A stretch of 64,000 nt of DNA from Desulfoluna sp. Its GTDB lineage: Bacteria; Desulfobacterota; Desulfobacteria; Desulfobacterales; Desulfolunaceae. The stretch spans positions 1 through 64,000 of the forward strand of contig NZ_JAQYWB010000030.1 in NCBI RefSeq assembly GCF_030145185.1, given 5' to 3'. Below, piece by piece: positions 36,587 through 45,314 of the stretch. Both the position numbers and the translations under genes were made by a program. A model generated the notes under the pieces. That model was given only the letters and a program-made list of their open reading frames with translations. It had not been told where the DNA came from and searched no databases. Positions within the stretch are counted from its first letter, which is position 1, and each line of letters opens with the position of its first letter.

Positions 36587-37510
36587 ATGAATATTAAAGA
36601 AAGAGTCAGATCATTGCTCAAAGAGGCGGAGCTTTACAAAGACCAACGCCTCTTGAAAGAAGCACGTAAAAAATACACCGATGTCATTGAAATCCTTGAA
36701 CAACAATCCCGCATCCAAAACCGTGATGCCCTCATCGCCGCCGTAGAAAAAAAACGAGACAGTCTGGATACGGCCATTATCAAATGGGATCAATCCAGGG
36801 TCAACCCTGAAGTTTCCGGCAAAGTTCAGAATTTAATCAAGCGTCTTTTTACCGCCTCTGAAGAAGGGATAAGCGATGAAGAAAACGGTATCAATGAAGC
36901 CATAACCCTGGCTAAATTTGGGCAGTACCGCCAAGCCCTTGAGGAGTTCAGTCGGCTGGTGCACCTCCCCATCGTCTGTGCCTCTGCTGCAAAGAATGCC
37001 ATTAAATGTTATCTGGAACTTTCCGAATCGGATGAATGCATCGAAGCGGTTAAAGGCTGGTGGCAGGACTGCTGTTTTACCCCGGAGCAATATGCCTCCA
37101 TCACCCACTTTATGCAGTCTGCCTTTGAAAAGAGTGGCTTGGATCTGGGCGATGCCATGGCAGAACCCCAAGTGGGGTTTGCCGGAGGGGAAGACTTTAC
37201 AGCCCCGATAGACGACGATATTATTGACATCACCTCCATCGGCATTAATTTTCAAAGTGGCCCCATGGAGGGCCAGCACGTGGAGATCGACGTCAGTTTT
37301 CAGTCGGGAAGTCTGCTGAGCTTGATTGTTGCAAGCAGTGAAAAGGCTCTTTTACAGCTTTTGCTGAAAGGGACGGCTATCCATGACGTCGATTTTTATT
37401 CACCCATAGCGATATTTAAGGGGGCAGCGGTGGTAGAGTCCAACACCGGGATACTTTCCGGCCCTAAAAAAGGGGATTTCAGTCTTGATATCCGTATCAA
37501 CAGCATCTGA
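36587..37510 (+). CDS. TPR-like helical protein, first gene of cluster unit 1
   Basis: A 307-residue protein of unknown function. Residues about 1-185 are helical with TPR-like spacing (for example FGQYRQALEEFSRLVH). The C-terminal 100 residues are beta-rich and include DITSIGINF, which weakly recalls the DxSxxG strand of PilZ domains. The N-terminal half has the same order of helical segments as the N-terminus of the GspE-type ATPase at 47.9 kb. AGGGG precedes the ATG. It begins the unit that also encodes an MglA-like GTPase 122 bases downstream. Confidence 0.7.
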   Translation: MNIKERVRSLLKEAELYKDQRLLKEARKKYTDVIEILEQQSRIQNRDALIAAVEKKRDSLDTAIIKWDQSRVNPEVSGKVQNLIKRLFTASEEGISDEENGINEAITLAKFGQYRQALEEFSRLVHLPIVCASAAKNAIKCYLELSESDECIEAVKGWWQDCCFTPEQYASITHFMQSAFEKSGLDLGDAMAEPQVGFAGGEDFTAPIDDDIIDITSIGINFQSGPMEGQHVEIDVSFQSGSLLSLIVASSEKALLQLLLKGTAIHDVDFYSPIAIFKGAAVVESNTGILSGPKKGDFSLDIRINSI

Positions 37511-37632
37511 TCGTCGAATGCATAAAACATCATTGGGCATGGCTTGTCACGGACGACCGTTGGCGGAAACAAACCGGTTTCAACTGGATAAACGAAATGG
37601 GCGTCGCCCATTTGTCGCAGCGTGGTAAATTT

Positions 37633-38247
37633 ATGGCCATCTTCAACATTCAGAAGCGAGAAATTGAGTGTAAAATTGTCTATTACGGCCCCGGCAGGTG
37701 TGGAAAGACAACCAATCTTGAATATGTTTTCAAAGCCTTTAAAAGGCAAGTCACCGGTGAAATGGTTTCCGTAGATACGGAAGGTGACAGCACGCTCTTT
37801 TTTGATTTTCTCCCCATGGGACTCGGGAAGATTAATGGATGCGATGTCCGGGTTCAAATCTTCACTGTTCCGGGACAGCAGAAGTACAGCTCAACCCGAA
37901 AGCTCGTGCTTAAAGGTTTGGACGGCGTTGTGTTTGTTGCCGATTCCCTGGCGGTCCGCCGGGAAAAAAACCTGATCTCTTTGAAAGACCTCCAGCAGAA
38001 TTTAAAAGAGTATGGGCAGAGCATCACCCGCATCCCCCTGGTGCTTCAATACAACAAACGTGATCTTGCCGATGAGGGGGTCCCCATCATGTCGGTGGAA
38101 CAGATGGAAAGAGATCTCAACCGGCAACTTAAGGTGACCAGTTTTGAGGCCAGCGCCACAAAAGGCACGGGTGTCGGAAAAACATTGCAGGAATGCTTAA
38201 AACTGACCCTGATCTCCCTGCATAAAGAGCTGCAGTGGTCAAAATAA
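37633..38247 (+). CDS. MglA-like small Ras-type GTPase (copy A)
   Basis: A 204-residue GTPase of the bacterial MglA group, which sets cell polarity and pilus or gliding motor position in Myxococcus. Motifs are P-loop GPGRCGKT at 19-26, a G3 region TVPGQ at 78-82 (no Asp, as is usual in MglA), and NKRD at 141-144. It starts MAIFNIQKREIECKIVYYG. The frame is open to 37597; the ATG at 37633 aligns with copy B at 42167. About 104 of 200 aligned positions are identical to copy B by hand count. No roadblock gene is directly beside this copy. Confidence 0.85.
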   Translation: MAIFNIQKREIECKIVYYGPGRCGKTTNLEYVFKAFKRQVTGEMVSVDTEGDSTLFFDFLPMGLGKINGCDVRVQIFTVPGQQKYSSTRKLVLKGLDGVVFVADSLAVRREKNLISLKDLQQNLKEYGQSITRIPLVLQYNKRDLADEGVPIMSVEQMERDLNRQLKVTSFEASATKGTGVGKTLQECLKLTLISLHKELQWSK

Positions 38248-38378
38248 GGAGAGTCGGTCGGGCGCCGATCGAGTGCGAGCCGGTCTGATTGATCATGTGT
38301 TGACGTGAATTGATTGAAACCGCACTCATGGTGCGGTTTCTTTGTCAGGGAACCGATGAAGGGATATGACGGAGCAAG

Positions 38379-39542
38379 ATGAGCACACAACCTGTACTGA
38401 CAGGCAATTTAAATTTTATTGATCTTGCGGACTTGCTGCAGCTCCTCAATGCCGACGGTAAAACCGGGGTGGTGACGCTTACCAGCCGGTATGTCGAAAA
38501 ACCCGGCATTATTCATGTGTTGGATGGCAACCCCATTCATGCGTTCTGTGACGAGAAAAAAGGAGAAGAGGCCCTGTACGCCATGTTTGGATGGGGAGAA
38601 GGAAACTTCGAGTTCACGCTTGATGATTTTTCCCATGACCGTGTGATCATGAAAACGGCCATGGCCGTTATTCTTGATGCTCTCAAGCTGGTGGATGAAG
38701 GCGAAATCCAGAAAATAGGCCCGGTTCAGCACACCGGGGACAAGATGCGCGATGAAAGCGGACGGATTCATTTGCCGGTGGTTCGCGGGCCTGCCTTTTC
38801 AGACTACATGTATCTTGCAGATGAAGAGTCGTTCCGGGCCGGAGAGCGTATTATTGAACAGGGCCGCCATGGGAATTGGCTTTGGGTGGTCCTTGAGGGC
38901 GTCGTAAAGATTGTCAAAAACACCCCGAAAGGGGATGTGGTGATTTCTCGCGTGGGCAGTGGGGCCTTTGTTGGAAGCCTCTCCTCCATGACCCGACCGG
39001 ATCACCCTCGGTCGGCCTCGGCCATGGCCGAGGGTGATGTGCTGTTGGGCGTCATCGACACGCGCCAGCTGATGTCTGAACTTGCCGGCCTCTCCGAAGA
39101 GTTTCTAAATTTAATCCGGGGCATCGAAAATCGCCTGTCCATGATATCTGATCGGGCGGTGGAGTTAAAACACAGTGAAACGATCCCATCGAATCTGCCT
39201 CTGGATATCAAGCCTGTGATTCATCAGGGAGATCACGTCACCAAATTATTTTTCGTTGAAACAGGCCATGCGTATCTTGTTCAAAAAATCAACGGCCAGA
39301 AAATTTTTCTGGGCACCTTGGAACCTGGAGATTTTATAGGGCGGCTGCCCATATTCAAGCATAAACATGAACCCGATATGGCGTCGATTTTCGCTTCTCC
39401 CGACTTGAAGCTCAGTATTCAGGACTCCGATGCCCTGATGGCTGAGTATGAAAAAGCACCCAACCTGATAAAAAATATCATCGAATTTACCTCGATTTGC
39501 GTTTCTGTCATCACCGATCTCGCCTCTAGAAACATTTTGTAG
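38379..39542 (+). CDS. DUF4388 protein with two cyclic-nucleotide-binding domains
   Basis: A 387-residue cytoplasmic protein. Residues about 5-105 match the DUF4388 pattern (LTGNLNFIDLADLLQLL, then GIIHVLDGNPIHA and WGEGNFEF). Residues about 148-255 and 262-365 each look like a CRP-type nucleotide-binding barrel (GNWLWVVLEGVVKIV and TKLFFVETGHAYLV). There is no DNA-binding helix-turn-helix, so it is more likely a signalling scaffold than a transcription factor. The ligand is unknown. GGAG precedes the ATG. It lies 131 bases after GTPase A. Confidence 0.75.
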   Translation: MSTQPVLTGNLNFIDLADLLQLLNADGKTGVVTLTSRYVEKPGIIHVLDGNPIHAFCDEKKGEEALYAMFGWGEGNFEFTLDDFSHDRVIMKTAMAVILDALKLVDEGEIQKIGPVQHTGDKMRDESGRIHLPVVRGPAFSDYMYLADEESFRAGERIIEQGRHGNWLWVVLEGVVKIVKNTPKGDVVISRVGSGAFVGSLSSMTRPDHPRSASAMAEGDVLLGVIDTRQLMSELAGLSEEFLNLIRGIENRLSMISDRAVELKHSETIPSNLPLDIKPVIHQGDHVTKLFFVETGHAYLVQKINGQKIFLGTLEPGDFIGRLPIFKHKHEPDMASIFASPDLKLSIQDSDALMAEYEKAPNLIKNIIEFTSICVSVITDLASRNIL

Positions 39543-39649
39543 GTGAGGTCCGATTTAAAATATGTCGACACTGTGTTGATGCAGGTCCGGAACTGCCGGC
39601 CTGGTCCTGCGTAACAAAAAGATCCGGCATCAAGAGTCAGGATGGCCCC

Positions 39650-39985
39650 ATGGAAAAAAGAAAATTCATACGGTTCAACTCTACCAATCTCCTTTCCTAC
39701 ACCTGTATGAACGCTGAAAATGTCGTGGTCCAACAGGGCATGGGAAAAACGCTCGATGTCAGCGAGGGGGGGATTCTTCTTGAAACGCATGTTCCCATTG
39801 CTCCCGAACACCATGTTCAGCTGGATATTGGCTTCAAGGATGAGGTGGCGGAAATTTCCGGACACGTGGCCTACAGTCGAAAAGGTGAAAATGGCCGATC
39901 CGAATCGGGCATCCAGTTTGGCGACCTGAGCAAGGAAAGCCATCAAATTCTTCTTCGTTTTATTGAGAGCTTTAACCGATTGTAA
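39650..39985 (+). CDS. PilZ domain protein (single domain)
   Basis: A 111-residue cyclic di-GMP receptor consisting only of a PilZ domain. RxxxR is RKFIR near the N-terminus, and DVSEGG follows at about residues 36-41; both are intact. It ends unit 1, 107 bases after the DUF4388/CNMP gene and 109 bases before an intrinsic terminator. The ligand is inferred from motifs. Confidence 0.85.
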   Translation: MEKRKFIRFNSTNLLSYTCMNAENVVVQQGMGKTLDVSEGGILLETHVPIAPEHHVQLDIGFKDEVAEISGHVAYSRKGENGRSESGIQFGDLSKESHQILLRFIESFNRL

Positions 39986-40094
39986 CTCGATACCCTCCGA
40001 AGAGGGGCGCCGCAACATGCTGCAAACAGACGGATTCTGGTTTACGGGCATCCAGATTACCCTTGTTTTTTATTCCATGGGTCACGGGGAAGGG

Positions 40095-40126
40095 CGCTGA
40101 CGGCATCAAGCCGCAGCGTTTTTTTT
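40095..40126 (+). terminator. intrinsic terminator ending cluster unit 1
   Basis: Stem CGCTGACGGC (40095-40104) pairs with GCCGCAGCG (40110-40118) with one bulged base. It is followed by T8. Confidence 0.85.
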
Positions 40127-40165
40127 ATTCATCAGTGCTCGGGGGCAGAGGTCGGATCCTTTGGA

Positions 40166-40194
40166 TTTACCTGTTATTGAATAAATGTTATACA
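40166..40194 (+). promoter_or_regulatory. candidate purC promoter
   Basis: TTTACC (40166-40171), 17-base spacer, TATACA (40189-40194), between the unit 1 terminator and purC. Both boxes match the consensus at four of six positions. Confidence 0.3.
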
Positions 40195-40309
40195 ATAGAA
40201 AGTTTAAATATGGGTCAAATACTGCCCGCTTGATGACGGCAGAACGGCCTTTTTAAACCTTAAGAAATGTTACTTAAAACTGTTTTTATCTTCTTTATGG
40301 AGTAAGGGT

Positions 40310-41185
40310 ATGTACACCAGCAATCTTGAAGGCGTTCAACTGGTTCAGAAGGGAAAAGTTCGAGATATTTATGATCTTGGAGACTCTCTTCTTATGGTGG
40401 CAACGGACAGGCTTTCTGCCTTTGATGTGGTCATGCCGGATCCTATCCCACAAAAAGGGCGGGTTCTGACACAGATTTCACTGTATTGGTATGAGCAGAT
40501 GCGCCCTTTGATCGACAACCATCTCATTACAGCAAATGTGGAAGAGTATCCAGACATTCTGAAGCCCCATGCCGAAGCCCTTCGAGGCCGAAGCATGATT
40601 GTTAAAAAAGCGGAACCCTTGATGGTGGAATGTGTGGTTCGGGGGTATATTTCCGGCTCAGGATGGAAATCGTATAAAAAAGACGGCACGGTTTGCGGTA
40701 TCGCTCTTCCGGCGGGATTGAAGGAGTCCGACCGGCTCCCAGAGCCTCTGTTTACCCCCTCGACGAAGGCAGCGGTCGGCGATCACGACATGAATATTTC
40801 TTTTGAAGAAGCCGCGAAGATCATCGGCTCAGAGATGGCCGAAAAGGTGAAGGAGATCAGCCTGGCCATCTACAACAAAGGGGTCGAGGTTGCGGCTGAA
40901 AGGGGGGTTATCATTGCCGATACCAAGTTTGAATTTGGTATGTGTGATGGCGAGTTAATCCTCATCGACGAGGTGCTGACGCCAGATTCTTCTCGCTTCT
41001 GGCCCAAAGCTACCTACAAGCCCGGAGGAGCCCAAGAGAGTTTTGACAAGCAGTTTGTCAGAGACTTCCTGGAATCGCTTCAGTGGGATAAAACCCCTCC
41101 AGGCCCTTCCATTCCCCAGGACGTTTTGGTCAGAACCTCTGAAAAATACTTGGAAGCTCTTGAGCTTTTCACGGGAAAAGCCTAA
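40310..41185 (+). CDS. purC: phosphoribosylaminoimidazole-succinocarboxamide synthase
   Basis: A 291-residue purine biosynthesis enzyme joining aspartate to CAIR. It begins with KGKVRDIYDLGDSLLMVATDRLSAFD, has the conserved VVRGYISGSGW motif, and has DTKFEFG at about residue 204. It belongs to the longer eukaryote/delta-type SAICAR synthetase class with a C-terminal extension. TGGAGTAAGGGT precedes the ATG. It interrupts the signalling cluster and is functionally unrelated to it as far as can be seen. Confidence 0.95.
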   Translation: MYTSNLEGVQLVQKGKVRDIYDLGDSLLMVATDRLSAFDVVMPDPIPQKGRVLTQISLYWYEQMRPLIDNHLITANVEEYPDILKPHAEALRGRSMIVKKAEPLMVECVVRGYISGSGWKSYKKDGTVCGIALPAGLKESDRLPEPLFTPSTKAAVGDHDMNISFEEAAKIIGSEMAEKVKEISLAIYNKGVEVAAERGVIIADTKFEFGMCDGELILIDEVLTPDSSRFWPKATYKPGGAQESFDKQFVRDFLESLQWDKTPPGPSIPQDVLVRTSEKYLEALELFTGKA

Positions 41186-41702
41186 TCTATTCAAGTTTCC
41201 AGGAGTAACTCGCAAGCCGATGTTGATAGGGTAAACTCGACATTGGATTTTTAAGCGAATTCAGTGATGACTCGTTTACGATTTTCATCAGCGTTCAATG
41301 AGCGTTTCGTGGGATTTGTTTTGACCTTATCCACCTGGACGGCATCAACGTTCATGCTCTGAGGGATGACGAGGGGTTGAAAAATTTTAAGCGGTCCGGG
41401 GGTTGATTCGCCTCCCTGGGCATTTCCTTAGAGTAGAACTTTAAAACGGATATAAAAAATAAATGAGTGACAACAGGTCTTTCATAGATCCGTTGTCATT
41501 GATTTGTTTTAAATTGATTAATCAATTTAAATGAGCTATAGGGGTATAGGATCTGCCTGTTATTACAATGGATCAATACTTTTCCCCTGACTTGTATAAC
41601 TGGTTGATATCGACAGAAGAAATCTCTGCCTGTAGACATTCATGTAACACTGCCACCAGGCATGAAACCCATCAACTGACATGAAGTTAAGGACCTGCTA
41701 AT
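41186..41702. other. intergenic region upstream of cluster unit 2
   Basis: No gene is supported. It holds a 7-bp hairpin TGACAAC/GTTGTCA (41468-41498), which may end purC transcription, and a perfect 24-bp palindrome at 41508-41531. Confidence 0.6.
41508..41531. promoter_or_regulatory. perfect 24-bp palindrome, candidate operator
   Basis: TTTAAATTGATT followed by its exact reverse complement, 170 bases before the roadblock gene. Its symmetry and AT-rich makeup suit a dimeric regulator. No -35/-10 pair can be placed beside it with confidence. Confidence 0.45.
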
Positions 41703-42095
41703 ATGGATTTTCCTTTTGATTTTAGCAAAAAACAGCTTGAATCTATTGAAGATGTTCTGAACGAAGAGCTCATTGAGCTTGGGGTACAGAGCGTGGTGCT
41801 CATTGATTTGGCAGGAAATGTTATCGTCAACCTGGACAACGGGCGTTGTCAGCACGATGTCTACTCTCTTGCGGCTCTTGCGGCAGCCAACTTTGGTGCG
41901 GTCAGTGCCATGGCCAACATTATTGGAGAAGAAGAATTTTCTCTTTTGTTCCACAAGGGGGAAAGTGACAGCATTCATTTCAGTAAAGTTGGAACCGACC
42001 TGCTTCTCCTTACCATTTTCGGAAAGGATGTTTCCCTGGGATTCCTTCGCTTAAAAGCTAATGAGGCAAACGACAGGATTCGGGATCTTCTTTAG
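41703..42095 (+). CDS. roadblock/LC7 (MglB-like) protein
   Basis: A 130-residue protein with the roadblock pattern: N-terminal helix (LESIEDVLNEELIELGV), the strand VVLIDLAGNVIVNL, a helix rich in Ala around 57-72, and the strand pair FHKGESDSIHFSKVGTDLLLLTIF. In the MglA/MglB pair such a protein is the GTPase-activating partner; that role is inferred from position. It lies 71 bases before GTPase B. AAGGA precedes the ATG. Confidence 0.82.
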   Translation: MDFPFDFSKKQLESIEDVLNEELIELGVQSVVLIDLAGNVIVNLDNGRCQHDVYSLAALAAANFGAVSAMANIIGEEEFSLLFHKGESDSIHFSKVGTDLLLLTIFGKDVSLGFLRLKANEANDRIRDLL

Positions 42096-42166
42096 AACAT
42101 TAGAAGCGTCTCGAGCGCCGGCATTTTTCAGAACCCGTGCAATCATGCATTAGAGAGGTTAACGGT

Positions 42167-42787
42167 TTGGCACTGATAAATCCTAAAAAGCGAGAAGTCC
42201 AGGTTAAGATTGTTTATTATGGTCCGGGCAGGGGAGGCAAGACCACCAATCTGGAGTTCATCAACGAAAAATTCAGAAGCAGAATCAAAAGTGAGATGGT
42301 GACGGTTAAAACCTACAATGACCGAACCCTCTTCTTTGATTTTCTCCCTTTTGATATCGGTATGATTAAAGGGTATACGATTAAAGTACAATTTTATACC
42401 GTACCGGGGCAGGTAAAGTACAACGCGACTCGAAAGCTCGTGTTACGGGGAGTCGACGGCATTGTCTTCGTTGCAGATTCCATGACTCTGCGTCAAGAGA
42501 TGAATATCCGTTCCCTGGAAAATTTGGCGGAGAACCTGGTCTCATTCAATAAAAATATTGAAACCATCCCCCTGGTCATGCAGTACAACAAACGTGATCT
42601 CGAAAAAGAGGGAATTCCTGTTCTGCCGGTGGAGATTATGGAAAAGGATCTTAACGCCGGACTCAAAGCACCCTACTACACAGCAAGTGCCGTGAGCGGT
42701 GACAATGTGGCCGTGACCATGAAACGGATCATTTCCATGACTGTGATGTCCATTCGCGAAAAACTTGAGCTCGGAGGGAGTGAGTAA
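42167..42787 (+). CDS. MglA-like small Ras-type GTPase (copy B)
   Basis: A 206-residue GTPase colinear with copy A: P-loop GPGRGGKT at 19-26, TVPGQ at 78-82, NKRD at 141-144. The start is taken as TTG at 42167, preceded by GAGAGG at 8-base spacing, because it aligns with the N-terminus of copy A; a GTG at 42137 is also in frame. It is directly downstream of a roadblock gene and 2 bases upstream of a helical protein gene, so it is translationally tied to both. A role in polarity or motor control is inference from MglA. Confidence 0.85.
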   Translation: MALINPKKREVQVKIVYYGPGRGGKTTNLEFINEKFRSRIKSEMVTVKTYNDRTLFFDFLPFDIGMIKGYTIKVQFYTVPGQVKYNATRKLVLRGVDGIVFVADSMTLRQEMNIRSLENLAENLVSFNKNIETIPLVMQYNKRDLEKEGIPVLPVEIMEKDLNAGLKAPYYTASAVSGDNVAVTMKRIISMTVMSIREKLELGGSE

Positions 42788-42789
42788 CG

Positions 42790-43353
42790 ATGACGAATAA
42801 CGGTTCATCCATAAATAAAGAGTTGGACAGCCGCCTGAACGAATTCTTTGATGATGACACATCCCATGAGCCCGCGAAACATGAAGATCCCCTTGAGAAC
42901 CTCAAGGCGATTGTCCTTGAGATGGAGTGGGAACTCGGGGACAAGAGCCTCGACGCCTACCTTTCCGAGTTAAAAAAGCTCGGGGCACAGTGCCGACAAG
43001 ACAAGGCTCTCTCTATTTATATCAAACTTCTGGACACCATTGGCCGCTACCTGAAGTCAAAAAAAGCGGCGGCCCATCCTGAGACTGTCTCCTTTTTAAA
43101 ATCTCTTTTCGACAACTTTGAACGGGCCGTCAACTCCGGGATGGGGGAAGCGGAAAAGAACCATTCCGCCGCCGTTCATGTTCAAAAATTTAAGAAATTT
43201 AAAGTATCCATTTCCGAATATGCGCCGACAAAAGCATCGAAACCGGCAGCGCCAACCCAGCCATCCGGCCAGGGGGGGCTTTCCGATGAGGTAAAAACCT
43301 GCATTCGTCAGGTCGTTCGAGAAGAAATTGCACGGTTGATCAAACGGAAATAG
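42790..43353 (+). CDS. hypothetical helical protein after GTPase B
   Basis: A 187-residue protein of unknown function. The N-terminus is acidic (EFFDDDTSHEPAKHEDP), the middle is helical (residues about 35-125), a Pro/Ala-rich linker lies at about 143-160, and the C-terminal helix is basic (CIRQVVREEIARLIKRK). GGAGGGAG precedes the ATG, and the gap to the GTPase stop is 2 bases. Tight coupling makes it a good candidate GTPase partner or effector. Confidence 0.65.
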   Translation: MTNNGSSINKELDSRLNEFFDDDTSHEPAKHEDPLENLKAIVLEMEWELGDKSLDAYLSELKKLGAQCRQDKALSIYIKLLDTIGRYLKSKKAAAHPETVSFLKSLFDNFERAVNSGMGEAEKNHSAAVHVQKFKKFKVSISEYAPTKASKPAAPTQPSGQGGLSDEVKTCIRQVVREEIARLIKRK

Positions 43354-43370
43354 GAGCAGAGTCATTTGTT

Positions 43371-43832
43371 ATGGTTTTAAAAGGAAACATCGCGTCGTCT
43401 GTCTACAGGCGATCTGTAAGAGACGATCTGGGTGAGGTTTCGCTGGACAGCCGTATGCTCACCCTTTTGATGCAGCTAAATGGTGAAAAGAACACAGCTG
43501 CACTTGCCGGTGAGCTTGGCATGACCCTCTCCGACATACGAAAGGTACTGATCCGGTTGAATCATTTGGGGCTCGTCGAAGAGGTCGTCTCATCGGTGCC
43601 GTCTCTTTCGGCTGATTTTTATCCTTTTTTGATGGACCACCTCTCCCAGGCCATGGGGCCCATGGCGGAAATTCTCCTTGAGGATCTACTTCTTGAGATG
43701 AACCTTGAACGGGAGAGTATTCCTTTGACACGCGCGGCCGAGCTTGTGGATGCCCTGGCGCGTGAAATTCCTCGAATTGAAAAACGAGTGGAATTTCAGC
43801 AAGTCCTTCTGGAGAAGCTGAAAAATTTGTGA
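43371..43832 (+). CDS. winged-helix-like small protein
   Basis: A 153-residue protein. Residues about 24-72 read like a winged helix (DSRMLTLLMQLNGEKNTAAL, then LGMTLSDIRKVLIRLNHLGL). The C-terminal 80 residues are helical with the stretch GPMAEILLEDLLLEM. Function is unknown; the first part could sense or bind another protein rather than DNA. It lies 17 bases after the previous gene in the GTPase B unit. Confidence 0.6.
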   Translation: MVLKGNIASSVYRRSVRDDLGEVSLDSRMLTLLMQLNGEKNTAALAGELGMTLSDIRKVLIRLNHLGLVEEVVSSVPSLSADFYPFLMDHLSQAMGPMAEILLEDLLLEMNLERESIPLTRAAELVDALAREIPRIEKRVEFQQVLLEKLKNL

Positions 43833-43914
43833 TGGATGACTTGACAGGCCAGAGTATCCATTCGAATCGTGACAGTTTCCAACAAGAGTTCAACAGGCAA
43901 GGAGCAAGCAGGGT

Positions 43915-45150
43915 ATGGTTGTGATATGTGAAGAGTGTGGGAAAATTTACCACCTGGATCCCGGCAAGTTAATGAGTCACATTAAGAATCCGGACGGCAT
44001 TAAAATCAAGTGCAAGGTGTGTGAGCATATCATCTCCATTCGCCCACCGAGTGATGAGAACGAATCAGATGTCGGGTCTGGCCCCATTCAGTCCGTCCCC
44101 TTCAACGACGAGGTAGTGCCTGCCTTGGAGAAGGGGCCTGCCCCGCCCGAAGAGCCCCCCTTGAAGGTCGTGTCGAACAACCCCAAGCCGCCTCCTGAGC
44201 CAAAACCGATTGAGTCCCACAACGTGGCCCGAAAGAAAAAAACGTCATACAAAGGGTTTGGGCTTCGTACCAAGATGTTTTTTCTCTTCCTTGGGATTCC
44301 CATCCTTCTCTTTATCGGAACCAGTGCGTTCACGCAGTACCAGATGCTCACCCTCGCAAACAGTATTACAGGGGAAAGCACCGATGTGGTTCGCCAGATG
44401 GCCGAGGAAATTATTGTAAACAAAGCCAAGAGCGTGGCCTCCCAATGTTCCATCTTCCTTCGGAACAACCCGGATCTTAACAAAGACGATTTTTATTATG
44501 ATTTTGACATGCGGGAAATTGCCATCCAAACCGTTGGCACCGAAGGGTTTACGGCCCTTGTAGAGATTCCCGCCCCGGATCAGGATGAAGAGACGGGGTA
44601 CCGCATTTGGTGCCACCCCAACGAATCCTTCATCGGTTCGCCGCTCCTTTCCAGAATGAAAGAGGAGCTGGGACTCGGATACCGGAGTTTTGACAAAGTA
44701 TTCAGAGCCATGAAAGGCGGACGGGGAATCAAGGGGTATTACAATACCGTCGATAAGGATGGGACCGAAAAAGAAAAATTTATGGCTGTAGAACCCATTG
44801 AGCAGACGCCCTATCTGATCTTGAGTACAGCATTTATCGAAGATTTTACAGGGCCCATTCAACTCATCGAAAAGCGTGCCACTCGGTTGACGAAGGCCAC
44901 GCAGAAATTAACCCTCGTCTTTATCGCCGTGGTGATTCTCTTTATCGGCTTTTCCGTTATGATCTACGGGTACCGATTGACCTCCAATATTCAGATGCTG
45001 ACCGATGCAGCAGACCGTATCAGTGTCGGAGAGTTGGATGTTGTGATCGATATTCGATCCCGAGATGAAATCGGAAGCCTTGCCGAAGCGGTCACGCGAA
45101 TGCAGGATAGTTTACGATTTTCCATTGAACGGCTTCGGAAAAAACGGTAA
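43915..45150 (+). CDS. zinc-ribbon, Cache-like, HAMP membrane sensor without output domain
   Basis: A 411-residue inner membrane protein. Residues 1-45 are an MJ0042-type zinc ribbon (C5, C8, C33, C36). A Pro-rich linker follows, then a first membrane helix at about 120-138. A periplasmic domain of about 190 residues resembles a Cache sensor, a second helix lies at about 333-353, and a HAMP domain spans about 354-405. The protein stops there, with no kinase, MCP or cyclase output. Signals may pass through the HAMP or the zinc ribbon to partner proteins. AAGGAG lies 11 bases before the ATG. A terminator follows. Confidence 0.75.
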   Translation: MVVICEECGKIYHLDPGKLMSHIKNPDGIKIKCKVCEHIISIRPPSDENESDVGSGPIQSVPFNDEVVPALEKGPAPPEEPPLKVVSNNPKPPPEPKPIESHNVARKKKTSYKGFGLRTKMFFLFLGIPILLFIGTSAFTQYQMLTLANSITGESTDVVRQMAEEIIVNKAKSVASQCSIFLRNNPDLNKDDFYYDFDMREIAIQTVGTEGFTALVEIPAPDQDEETGYRIWCHPNESFIGSPLLSRMKEELGLGYRSFDKVFRAMKGGRGIKGYYNTVDKDGTEKEKFMAVEPIEQTPYLILSTAFIEDFTGPIQLIEKRATRLTKATQKLTLVFIAVVILFIGFSVMIYGYRLTSNIQMLTDAADRISVGELDVVIDIRSRDEIGSLAEAVTRMQDSLRFSIERLRKKR

Positions 45151-45172
45151 CTTTCAGCTTCACTGGATTGAT

Positions 45173-45237
45173 CGGGAGCAGAGACCAGGCGGATAAAGGC
45201 GGTTTACCGATTCACCTGAAATGCTCCCGTTTTTTTT
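45173..45237 (+). terminator. intrinsic terminator ending cluster unit 2
   Basis: CGGGAGCA (45173-45180) pairs with TGCTCCCG (45222-45229) and is followed by T8. Inner pairing of AGG/CCT extends the structure. Confidence 0.8.
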
Positions 45238-45314
45238 GATGGGTTGAGTTCCCCCACTTATTAGCTATAGCTGTTGTTGTGGCAGTAAAAATTGTGTGAA
45301 ATCAGAGAGATATT

